This document shows positions 1-5,859 of a stretch of 8,826 bases of DNA, piece after piece (the first letter of the stretch is position 1; each line of letters opens with the position of its first letter). Source of the DNA: Dehalococcoidia bacterium (GTDB taxonomy: Bacteria; Chloroflexota; Dehalococcoidia; Dehalococcoidales; UBA5760); assembly GCA_030639215.1 (NCBI GenBank), contig DAOWDD010000012.1:1-8826 (forward strand). Reading direction: 5' to 3'. The notes beneath the pieces are model-generated. The model did not search any database, had not been told where the DNA came from, and worked only from the letters and a program-made list of their open reading frames with translations. The position numbers and the translations under genes were made by a program.

Positions 1-1022
1 ACCGCTTCCAGAGCATCGGCATACCTATCTTCGGCCCCAGCAGAGCAGCTACCGAGATAGAGTCAAGCAAGGTGTTTGCCAAGGAACTAATGCAGAAGTA
101 TGGCATCCCCTGCGCCCGAGGGGTCAGCTTTTCCGAATACAGTAGGGCGAAAAGGTACATCGAGCAGCAGACAACCCCTATTGTCGTCAAGGCAGATGGA
201 CTGGCTGCCGGCAAGGGAGTGACCGTCGCCAGCTCAATTCCGGAAGCCCTGGACGCCCTTTACCACATTATGGAAGCCAAAATTTTCGGTGCTGCCGGGG
301 ACAGGGTAGTTATTGAGGAATGCCTGTCCGGAAAAGAGATGAGCTCTTTTGCCTTTACCGATGGTAACACCGTAATTCCACTCGTCTCAGCATGCGATTA
401 CAAACCGGTATTCGATGGAAACCGGGGGCCCAATACCGGCGGTATGGGCAGCTACAGCCCGCCCTACTTTACCAGCCCAAAGCTGCACCAAGAAGTAGCC
501 GAGACCATCCTTAAGCCGTCAGTAAAGGCATTGGCTGAAGAGAAAAGGCCCTATAAGGGTGTTCTCTACGGAGGACTGATGATTACCGAGGATGGGCCAA
601 AGGCGATAGAGTTCAATGCCCGATTTGGCGACCCGGAAACACAGGTAGTCCTCCCTCTCTTAAAAACGGACCTGGTAGATATCCTGCTGGCGACAGCCAG
701 TGGTAATCTTGATGAGATAGATGTAGAATGGAGCGAGGATGCCTGTGTCGGTGTGGTGATTGCATCAGGTGGTTATCCCGGAAACTACCAGACAGGCTTC
801 CCAATCAGCGGATTGGACAACCTGGATAAAGACATTATGGTATTTCACGCCGGGACCAGGGTAGGCCCAACACCGGGACAGGTATTAAGCAACGGGGGAC
901 GGGTGCTTACCGTAGCCGCTACCGGTAAGAATACCACTGAGGCCAGAGAGAAGGTCTACCACAACATCTCACGAATTCACTTCGAGGGCTGTCATTACCG
1001 CAAAGACATCGCCCTAGTATAA
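1..1022 (+). CDS. purD: Phosphoribosylamine-glycine ligase (GAR synthetase), 5'-truncated by the window edge
   Basis: Cytosolic ATP-grasp ligase that joins phosphoribosylamine and glycine to give GAR, step 2 of de novo purine synthesis. The reading frame is open from base 3 and gives 339 residues. About 80 N-terminal residues of this roughly 420-aa family lie before the window. The visible part begins in the family's IFGP...AA...IE.SK stretch, so the GTG at 72 is an internal codon and not the start. Motifs (visible-residue numbering): VKADGLAAGKGV at 62-73 (ATP-grasp), GPNTGGMGSYSP at 142-153, and EFNARFGDPETQ at 203-214 with the metal-binding Glu/Asn, which is the GARS signature. The C-terminus is intact and ends in the usual YRKDI block. 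It is followed by purE, purB and purC on the same strand, so it is probably in one operon. Identification is firm. Confidence 0.96.
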   Translation, partial: RFQSIGIPIFGPSRAATEIESSKVFAKELMQKYGIPCARGVSFSEYSRAKRYIEQQTTPIVVKADGLAAGKGVTVASSIPEALDALYHIMEAKIFGAAGDRVVIEECLSGKEMSSFAFTDGNTVIPLVSACDYKPVFDGNRGPNTGGMGSYSPPYFTSPKLHQEVAETILKPSVKALAEEKRPYKGVLYGGLMITEDGPKAIEFNARFGDPETQVVLPLLKTDLVDILLATASGNLDEIDVEWSEDACVGVVIASGGYPGNYQTGFPISGLDNLDKDIMVFHAGTRVGPTPGQVLSNGGRVLTVAATGKNTTEAREKVYHNISRIHFEGCHYRKDIALV

Positions 1023-1027
1023 GAAAG

Positions 1028-1046
1028 AGGGTCTTAGAAAGACTCT
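1028..1046 (+). other. Small hairpin after purD
   Basis: Arms AGGGTCT (1028-1034) and AGACTCT (1040-1046) can form 7 pairs, one of them G-U, around a 5-nt loop, six bases after the purD stop. No T-run follows, so it does not look like an intrinsic terminator. It could stabilise or process the mRNA between purD and purE, or it may be incidental. Confidence 0.35.
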
Positions 1047-1067
1047 GTCCCTTCACAAACAACTTCT

Positions 1068-1093
1068 CCCCGTCTCCTTTGAAAGAGGCGGGG
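1068..1093 (+). promoter_or_regulatory. GC-rich hairpin just upstream of the purE ribosome binding site
   Basis: CCCCGTCTC (1068-1076) pairs with GAGGCGGGG (1085-1093): 9 bp, one G-U, with an 8-nt loop. It ends 7 bases before the purE Shine-Dalgarno sequence. No T-tract follows, so it is not a standard terminator. Bases 1071-1079 can instead pair with 1099-1107, which covers the Shine-Dalgarno. The two pairings exclude each other, which is compatible with a translational on/off element. Only the pairing potential is seen; a regulatory role is inferred. Confidence 0.4.
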
Positions 1094-1100
1094 GACTTGA

Positions 1101-1108
1101 GGAGGTGA
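1101..1108 (+). promoter_or_regulatory. purE ribosome binding site
   Basis: GGAGGTGA is a near-perfect complement of the 16S rRNA 3' end, 10 bases before the ATG at 1119. It is the strongest Shine-Dalgarno in the window and fixes the purE start. The spacing is slightly long. Confidence 0.8.
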
Positions 1109-1118
1109 GGTTAAAAAT

Positions 1119-1583
1119 ATGCCGTTAGTAGCTGTAGTTATGGGCAGTAAATCGGATACCGAATCGATGCGATCGGCGCTGGATGTGCTCAGTAAACTGG
1201 GTATTGACTATGAGCTAACCGTAATGTCAGCCCATCGCAACCCGGAAAAGGTCCGTAAGTTCGGACTGGATGCCAGAAGCCGGGGGATTGAGGCTATCAT
1301 CGCCGCTGCCGGTGGTGCCGCCCACCTCCCCGGAGTCCTGGCCAGCTGGACTACTATACCGGTCATCGGTGTACCACTGGCCAGCAGTGAACTAGAGGGG
1401 GTTGATGCCCTCTATTCCATCGTCCAGATGCCAGCCGGAATACCGGTGGCCTGCATGGCGATAGGCGCCACCGGGGCTAAGAACGCCGCTTATCTGGCAG
1501 CCGAAATCCTAGGCCTAAAGCACGATGAGATAAGGAACTCCTACGAGAAATATAGAAGCGACTTACAGGGAGATAACAAATGA
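1119..1583 (+). CDS. purE: 5-(carboxyamino)imidazole ribonucleotide mutase, class I PurE
   Basis: Catalyses the carboxylation step AIR to CAIR, by the usual class I route converting N5-CAIR to CAIR. The 154-aa length fits the small single-domain, octamer-forming class I enzyme. Motifs: MGSKSD at 8-13, the SAHR phosphate/active-site loop at 37-40 (His39), and AAAGGAAHLPG at 62-72 with the second conserved His. The later segment, IPVIGVPL to MPAGIPVACMAIG, is of class I type and lacks the class II (direct AIR carboxylase) pattern. Position 41 is Asn where E. coli PurE has Thr (HRTP). The ATG at 1119 has an excellent ribosome binding site. The stop overlaps the purB start by ATGA, so translational coupling is likely. 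No purK, the N5-CAIR synthetase partner, is adjacent. Confidence 0.96.
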   Translation: MPLVAVVMGSKSDTESMRSALDVLSKLGIDYELTVMSAHRNPEKVRKFGLDARSRGIEAIIAAAGGAAHLPGVLASWTTIPVIGVPLASSELEGVDALYSIVQMPAGIPVACMAIGATGAKNAAYLAAEILGLKHDEIRNSYEKYRSDLQGDNK

Positions 1584-2935
1584 TTGAACGATATTCCCGA
1601 CCACAAATGAAAAGCGTCTGGTCAGACGAGAACAAGTTCAATAAATGGCTTGAGGTAGAGATTGCCGTCTGCGAAGCCTGGGCAGAACTGGGTGTCATCC
1701 CCAGAGAGGCGGTACCCAAGATAAAGCTGGCCCGTGTCAATCTCAAACGTATGGAGGAAATTCTCAAAGAAACTCACCACGATGTCACCGCCTTTCTTGG
1801 CTCCGTAGCCACAAGCCTGGGTAACGAATCACGCTTCATCCATCTCGGTCTTACCTCTTCGGATGTAATCGATACCGCACTCAGCCTGCAGCTTATCGAG
1901 GCGATAGAGATACTGAACCAAGACATCAAAGAACTTATTTCAGTACTGGCGCACCAGGCGATAAAGCATAAATATACGGCTATGATTGGCCGTACCCACG
2001 GCATCCATGCCGAACCGCTCTCCTTCGGTCTGAAGCTGGCCCTGTGGACTGAGGAAATGAAGCGCAACCGCCAGAGGCTCGCCGCCGCCAAGAGCACCAT
2101 CCCCGTCGGTAAAATCTCGGGGGCCGTCGGTACCTACGCCACCCTGCTCCCCGAACTTGAAGAGAAGGCCTGTGCCAGACTAGGACTTTCCCCCGCCCCG
2201 GTGTCAAATCAGATTATACAGCGTGACCGTCACGCTCAGTTCACCACTACCCTGGCAATAATCGCCAGCTCGCTGGAGAAATTCGCCACCGAGATCAGGG
2301 CACTGCAGCGGACCGAGGTCCGGGAAGTAGAGGAACCCTTCGGGGCCAGTCAGACCGGCTCTTCAGCTATGCCACACAAGCGCAACCCCGAGCTTTGCGA
2401 GCGAATCTGCGGCCTGGCTCGACTGCTAAGGGGCTACGCCCTGACCTCAATGGAGAACATCGCACTATGGCATGAACGAGATATCAGCCACTCCTCAACA
2501 GAGCGCATCATCCTGCCTGACTCCTGTCTCGTCCTGGACTACTGCCTCAGTCTTTTTGCATCGGTAATGAGAGGGCTGCAGGTCTATCCCCAGAGGATGA
2601 AACGAAATATTGACCTTACCAAGGGCCTGGTCTTCTCACAGCGGGTAATGCTGACCCTTATTGATAAGGGGCTATCTCGCCAAAAGGCCTATGAGATGGT
2701 GCAGCGAAACGCTATGAAGGCATGGGAGAAGAACAGGGACTTTCTGAAGCTGCTTAAGGCTGATACCGAGGTTACCGCTATCCTGCCGCCGGAAGAGCTC
2801 GAGCCGCTTTTCAACGAGCAATACTATTTGCGTTACATTGACGACATCTTCAAGCGAGTTGGCTTGACCGCAACACAGTGGAAAGAGAAGACGGCTACCA
2901 CTGAGGACAGGGGCCTGGCGCCGAGGTCAATATGA
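1580..2935 (+). CDS. purB: Adenylosuccinate lyase
   Basis: Fumarase/aspartase-superfamily lyase, a homotetramer in known homologues. It cleaves SAICAR to AICAR and adenylosuccinate to AMP, releasing fumarate each time. Motifs: THHDV at 65-69 with an active-site His, TSSDVIDTA at 92-100, GRTHGIHAEP at 137-146 (general-acid His140 region), and the fumarate-lyase signature GSSAMPHKRNP at 260-270 with the catalytic-loop Ser262, followed by ENIALWHERDISHSS from 292. Its 451 aa are a little longer than the roughly 430-aa Bacillus-type enzyme. The excess is a polar tail after residue 435 that carries the purC ribosome binding site within its codons. The ATG at 1580 overlaps the purE stop, with GGGAGA a few bases upstream. 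Confidence 0.97.
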   Translation: MIERYSRPQMKSVWSDENKFNKWLEVEIAVCEAWAELGVIPREAVPKIKLARVNLKRMEEILKETHHDVTAFLGSVATSLGNESRFIHLGLTSSDVIDTALSLQLIEAIEILNQDIKELISVLAHQAIKHKYTAMIGRTHGIHAEPLSFGLKLALWTEEMKRNRQRLAAAKSTIPVGKISGAVGTYATLLPELEEKACARLGLSPAPVSNQIIQRDRHAQFTTTLAIIASSLEKFATEIRALQRTEVREVEEPFGASQTGSSAMPHKRNPELCERICGLARLLRGYALTSMENIALWHERDISHSSTERIILPDSCLVLDYCLSLFASVMRGLQVYPQRMKRNIDLTKGLVFSQRVMLTLIDKGLSRQKAYEMVQRNAMKAWEKNRDFLKLLKADTEVTAILPPEELEPLFNEQYYLRYIDDIFKRVGLTATQWKEKTATTEDRGLAPRSI

Positions 2936-3840
2936 GCACTCCACCAGTCTTACTGGAGAGCAACCTACCCCTACCACCCTTTTCCCGAGGAAAGGTGCGG
3001 GACACCTATGACCTGGGCAACCAGCTGCTAATCGTGACCACTGACCGCATCTCCGCCTTTGACGTGGTACTACCCTGCGGCATCCCCGATAAAGGGGCGG
3101 TGCTCAACAGACTTTCCGCCTTCTGGTTCCAGAGGACGGAAAGCATAATAGCCAACCACCTGATAGAAGTAGTCGATGATGCCCGTTGTCTGGATAACTA
3201 CCTGCCAGCAGCAGGCCGCTTTGCCTACCCCTCTTACCTTGAGGAAAGGTCTATGATTGTTAAGAAAGTGAAGCTCATTCCTGTTGAATGCGTTGTTCGC
3301 GGCTACCTCTCGGGGTCGGCCTGGGCAGAGTATCAAAAGCAGGGCACAGTTAACGGCGAACCACTACCGGAAGGACTGAAAGAAAGCCAGGAGCTACCCG
3401 AGCTACTATTCACACCGACAACCAAGGCAGAGACGGGACACGACCAGCCGCTCAGTACGGACGAGCTAAAAGAAATGGTGGGGGGAACAATGGCCCGTGA
3501 GCTCAAAGAAAAAAGCCTGGCCATCTACAGCTACGCAAGGGAGTATGCCAGAGACATTATCATCGCCGACACCAAAATGGAATTCGGGTTGGATGGTGAC
3601 AGTCTCATTCTCATTGATGAACTGCTGACCCCAGACTCAAGCCGGTTCTGGGATGCCAGGCTCTACAAGGTGGGGCAGTCCCAACCAAGCTATGATAAAC
3701 AGCCGGTACGGGACTGGCTCGCCGGGTCAGGGTGGAATAAAGAGCCGCCAGCTCCTATATTGCCGCCGGAGGTTATCGAAGCTACTACCAGGAGATACCG
3801 ACACGCCTACGAAAGGTTGACGGGTAAGAATCTGGGATAG
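2932..3840 (+). CDS. purC: Phosphoribosylaminoimidazole-succinocarboxamide (SAICAR) synthase
   Basis: ATP-dependent ligase joining CAIR and aspartate to make SAICAR, the substrate of the upstream purB and the product step after purE. At 302 aa it is the longer form, similar in length to the yeast ADE1 type, and not the roughly 240-aa enterobacterial form. Motifs: SRGKVRDTYD at 18-27 (nucleotide-binding start), TTDRISAFDVVLP at 36-48, VECVVRGYLSGSAW at 118-131, TPTTKAETGHD at 161-171, IADTKMEFG at 211-219, and the signature LIDELLTPDSSRFW at 227-240. The ATG at 2932 overlaps the purB TGA in ATGA, with GAGG five bases upstream. It is the last + strand gene of the operon and converges on hisB. 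No obvious terminator follows it. Confidence 0.97.
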   Translation: MSTPPVLLESNLPLPPFSRGKVRDTYDLGNQLLIVTTDRISAFDVVLPCGIPDKGAVLNRLSAFWFQRTESIIANHLIEVVDDARCLDNYLPAAGRFAYPSYLEERSMIVKKVKLIPVECVVRGYLSGSAWAEYQKQGTVNGEPLPEGLKESQELPELLFTPTTKAETGHDQPLSTDELKEMVGGTMARELKEKSLAIYSYAREYARDIIIADTKMEFGLDGDSLILIDELLTPDSSRFWDARLYKVGQSQPSYDKQPVRDWLAGSGWNKEPPAPILPPEVIEATTRRYRHAYERLTGKNLG

Positions 3841-3902
3841 AATTTCAGTCTTACGTTTCCTGTTATGACTAACCCCAGGTCTACTTCTGACAGAGAACCC
3901 GC
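3841..3902. other. Convergent intergenic gap between purC and hisB
   Basis: This 62-bp spacer separates two operons that converge. I looked for an intrinsic terminator on both strands and found no stem followed by a T-run. Transcription probably ends by a factor-dependent mechanism or at a weak structure I cannot recognise. Confidence 0.5.
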
Positions 3903-4493
3903 CTAATCCTCGAGAAACTCCTTGGTGCTGGGTAATTCACCCCTGATTCGCTCATCAATTCTGGTAGCCTTATCCAGAGCCCTGCCCAGGGCTTTGAACA
4001 GGGCTTCCGCCTTATGGTGGTCGTTGACACCATAGAGAAACCTGGCGTGGAGATTGACTCTGGCTTCAGCAGCGAAGGTCTCCAGAAAGTGGCGGACCAG
4101 GTCGGTGGGAAAACCGAACATATCATTATCGCTAAAGGGCAGGTCCAGTACCGTATATCCCCGACCACTCAGGTCCACAACCACCACTGCCAGGGCATCA
4201 TCCATCGGCACAGCGGCATCAGCCATCCTGACAACGCCCCGTTTCTCACCCAGCGCCTGAGCAAAGGCCTTACCTAAGGTAATGGCGACATCCTCCACTA
4301 CGTGATGCTGGTCAATGCCGGTAGCTGAAAGCTTTATGTCAAATAGGCCATGCTGAGATAACTGGGCCAGCAGGTGGTCAAACATCCTGATGCCGCTATT
4401 CATATCCCATTTGCCGCTACCATCAATATTAAGCGACAGGTTGATGTTGGTCTCCTTGGTCTCCCTTTTGACAGCAGAATCCCGGTTAGCCAT
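3903..4493 (-). CDS. hisB: Imidazoleglycerol-phosphate dehydratase
   Basis: Mn-dependent dehydratase converting imidazole-glycerol phosphate to imidazole-acetol phosphate, step 6 of histidine synthesis. Its product is the substrate of HisC, encoded just upstream. The 196-aa length matches the monofunctional enzyme, without the phosphatase domain of the E. coli fusion. The two-repeat fold is visible. Metal-binding motifs are [12 protein letters not shown] at 38-49, DQHHVVED at 61-68, MDDALA at 97-102, and the second signature [13 protein letters not shown] at 155-167. The start sits inside the end of hisC with an 8-bp overlap and has a strong GGGGAGGAG site, so the two are translationally coupled. 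Confidence 0.97.
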   Translation of the reverse strand: MANRDSAVKRETKETNINLSLNIDGSGKWDMNSGIRMFDHLLAQLSQHGLFDIKLSATGIDQHHVVEDVAITLGKAFAQALGEKRGVVRMADAAVPMDDALAVVVVDLSGRGYTVLDLPFSDNDMFGFPTDLVRHFLETFAAEARVNLHARFLYGVNDHHKAEALFKALGRALDKATRIDERIRGELPSTKEFLED

Positions 4494-5595
4494 TTATCTC
4501 CTCCCCTATTTTCCGGAGTGCCCTGATCAGGATATCGGTATGCTCCGGTTTACCAACGCTGATGCGGATATAATTCTGCAGTACCGGTGTACTGAAGTAA
4601 CGGACCTGGATGCCCCCCTTCTGCAGCTTCTGACAAAGCTCACCGGCCAGACCGCCCAGGACCGAGCAGAGAATAAAGTTGGCTCGTGAAGGAAAGGGCT
4701 TCAAGAACTTCAACTTTTTCAGTTCACTAAAGAGCCTCTCTCTCTCGGCAATTATTGCCCTCACATTACCCATCAAGTAGTCCAGGTCCTTCAGCGACTC
4801 ACGAACGGCGACTATTGCCGCTACATTCACATTATACGGGAGCTTAATCTTCATCAGGTAACCAGCAACTACAGGCGGGAAAAGGCCGTACCCAATCCTG
4901 AGACCGGCAAGTCCGGCCCACTTACTGAATGTTCGCAGCACCATCAAGTTCTGATACTGATCCATCAATGGCGCCACGGTTTCTCCGCTAAACTCAAAAT
5001 AGGCTTCATCCACCAGTACCGGCAGCCCGGCAGCAGCTATCTCAAGGATATCCTTCTGAGCAGTCAGGTTTCCGGTAGGGTTATTAGGATTATCGATAAG
5101 TATCATCTTGGTCCTTTTGCTTATTGCTGCCTTTATCGCCTCAACGTTAATGCCAAAGCCCTTGTCTCTGGGCGCCTCGACGAGCCTGCCGCTGCAAATT
5201 CCGGCGCTGAAACGATACATAATAAAGGCAGGGACAGTGACTATCACCTCGTCTCCCGGCTCAACAAAGAGGCGAAAAAGAAGATCGATTAACTCACAGC
5301 TACCATTACCGGATACGATTTGCTCGGCGTCGATTCCGGTATATCCCTCAATCAACCTGCTGAGTTCCTGCTGTCCGGCATCGGCATAGGTATTCACCTC
5401 ACGACAGGAGACTAGGGCCTGGTTTACCCGCGGCGAACAGCCATAGGGGTTCTCATTAGCATCCAGCTTAATGACGCTTTCCAAGGGAACCTCAAGCTCC
5501 CCTTCCAGGTTTTCCAGTGCCTTTCGGGCGCTATAGCCATCAAAAGCGACCAAGCCGGGGCGTATTAGCCTCTCTATCCCACTATCACCTGACAT
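4486..5595 (-). CDS. hisC: Histidinol-phosphate aminotransferase
   Basis: PLP-dependent fold-type I transaminase that converts imidazole-acetol phosphate and glutamate to histidinol phosphate. Motifs (369-aa numbering): LDANENPYG at 44-52, [12 protein letters not shown] at 95-106, DNPNNPTG at 168-175 (PLP-contacting Asn172), VDEAYFEF at 195-202 (Asp196, which pairs with the PLP nitrogen), and [16 protein letters not shown] at 222-237 with the Schiff-base lysine Lys225. The substrate-carboxylate Arg344 is in NYIRISVG. I chose the ATG at 5595-5593. A TTG at 5619 would add 8 residues, but it would place the AGGAGG ribosome binding site inside the coding sequence. It is first of a hisC-hisB pair with its own candidate promoter. 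Other family members could use aromatic substrates, but the hisB partner argues for histidine. Confidence 0.94.
   Translation of the reverse strand: MSGDSGIERLIRPGLVAFDGYSARKALENLEGELEVPLESVIKLDANENPYGCSPRVNQALVSCREVNTYADAGQQELSRLIEGYTGIDAEQIVSGNGSCELIDLLFRLFVEPGDEVIVTVPAFIMYRFSAGICSGRLVEAPRDKGFGINVEAIKAAISKRTKMILIDNPNNPTGNLTAQKDILEIAAAGLPVLVDEAYFEFSGETVAPLMDQYQNLMVLRTFSKWAGLAGLRIGYGLFPPVVAGYLMKIKLPYNVNVAAIVAVRESLKDLDYLMGNVRAIIAERERLFSELKKLKFLKPFPSRANFILCSVLGGLAGELCQKLQKGGIQVRYFSTPVLQNYIRISVGKPEHTDILIRALRKIGEEING
4498..4506 (-). promoter_or_regulatory. hisB ribosome binding site inside the hisC 3' end
   Basis: GGGGAGGAG on the minus strand lies 4 bases before the hisB ATG (4493-4491), within the last codons of hisC. 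It supports the chosen hisB start and coupled translation. Confidence 0.75.
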
Positions 5596-5606
5596 TCCTT
5601 CCCTGC

Positions 5607-5612
5607 CCTCCT
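5607..5612 (-). promoter_or_regulatory. hisC ribosome binding site
   Basis: AGGAGG on the minus strand lies 11 bases before the preferred ATG at 5595. A second, poorly spaced AAGGA abuts that ATG. The first site decides for the ATG and against the TTG at 5619. Confidence 0.6.
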
Positions 5613-5635
5613 GTCCCAAAACTGAACTGTCCCAT

Positions 5636-5644
5636 ATTTTAGCA
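5636..5644 (-). promoter_or_regulatory. Candidate extended -10 promoter for hisC-hisB
   Basis: On the minus strand the sequence TGC-TAAAAT matches an extended -10 element (TGn plus 5 of 6 of TATAAT). No good -35 lies 16-18 bases upstream, as is common for extended -10 promoters. Transcription would start near 5629, leaving a leader of only about 35 nt before hisC, with no room for a T-box or leader-peptide attenuator. Predicted by eye. Confidence 0.45.
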
Positions 5645-5656
5645 CGAATTGATAGA

Positions 5657-5672
5657 TTATCCTACAGGATAA
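5657..5672. promoter_or_regulatory. Perfect inverted repeat TTATCC-N4-GGATAA, possible operator
   Basis: A 16-bp dyad with two perfect 6-bp arms (5657-5662 and 5667-5672). It lies 15-30 bases upstream of the candidate hisC -10 and covers the place a -35 box would occupy. Size and placement suit a dimeric repressor or activator site. No regulator gene is visible in the window, so the role is inferred. Confidence 0.4.
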
Positions 5673-5698
5673 CCCGGCAGAATACGTTGTAGTAAAGG

Positions 5699-5765
5699 AA
5701 GGGGGAAGCCCCCCAATGTCGGCCCCGTCATAGAAACAGTGGCCTACCTATGGCGACTCCCCCTT
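5699..5765. other. Structured 67-bp intergenic segment with alternative pairings
   Basis: Ends AAGGGGG (5699-5705) and CCCCCTT (5759-5765) are complementary. Inside, CGTCATAG (5726-5733) pairs with CTATGGCG (5748-5755): 8 bp with one G-U as + strand RNA. Alternatively GGGGG (5701-5705) folds locally on CCCCC (5710-5714) with a 4-nt loop. On the minus strand that local stem is followed by TTCCTTT, a weak T-tract, about 150 nt after the oxidoreductase stop, so it could serve as its terminator. Whether this is a terminator, a structured RNA or a dispersed repeat cannot be told from one copy. Confidence 0.4.
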
Positions 5766-5783
5766 AAATTCTCCCGAATTTAA
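5764..5783. repeat. Perfect 8-bp inverted repeat TTAAATTC-TCCC-GAATTTAA
   Basis: Two perfect 8-bp AT-rich arms around a 4-base loop. On the + strand a pyrimidine-rich tract, CTCTTGTTCTCTT, follows and could make a weak terminator-like unit. On the minus strand it lies 77 bases beyond the oxidoreductase stop and is followed by G-rich sequence, which is not terminator-like. It could also be a protein-binding dyad. Its first two bases overlap the CCCCCTT arm of the neighbouring structure, so the two folds compete. Confidence 0.45.
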
Positions 5784-5798
5784 CTCTTGTTCTCTTAT

Positions 5799-5820
5799 CA
5801 GGCAAATCCTTGATAGCCTG
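5799..5820 (-). other. Weak hairpin after the oxidoreductase gene
   Basis: CAGGC (5799-5803) and GCCTG (5816-5820) form a 5-bp stem with a 12-nt loop, about 40 nt downstream of the oxidoreductase stop on the minus strand. No T-run follows. It is a weak candidate for 3'-end structure only. Confidence 0.2.
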
Positions 5821-5859
5821 CTCTCCAAGCAACCTTTCAGGGCGGTTAGAACAGCCTCT

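Noticed and set aside
72..74. GTG as a start codon for purD
   Set aside because: The frame is open to base 3, and the upstream codons encode conserved PurD sequence (IPIFGP, then an A-A and an S-K motif).
1047..1067. Rho-independent terminator between purD and purE
   Set aside because: Neither of the two hairpins in this gap is followed by a T-run.
3881..4277. Other open frames over hisB, both strands
   Set aside because: HisB is a confident full-length match in its own frame. The alternatives show no motifs and are out-of-frame shadows.
5596..5619. TTG start at 5619 giving a longer HisC
   Set aside because: It is a weak start codon without an upstream ribosome binding site. The AGGAGG at 5612-5607 would fall inside the gene and fits the ATG at 5595.
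5699..5765. tRNA-like gene suggested by a 7-bp end stem (AAGGGGG/CCCCCTT) and 67-nt length
   Set aside because: No T-arm GTTCGA-type sequence, no D-arm or anticodon arm of the right size, and no CCA-type end.
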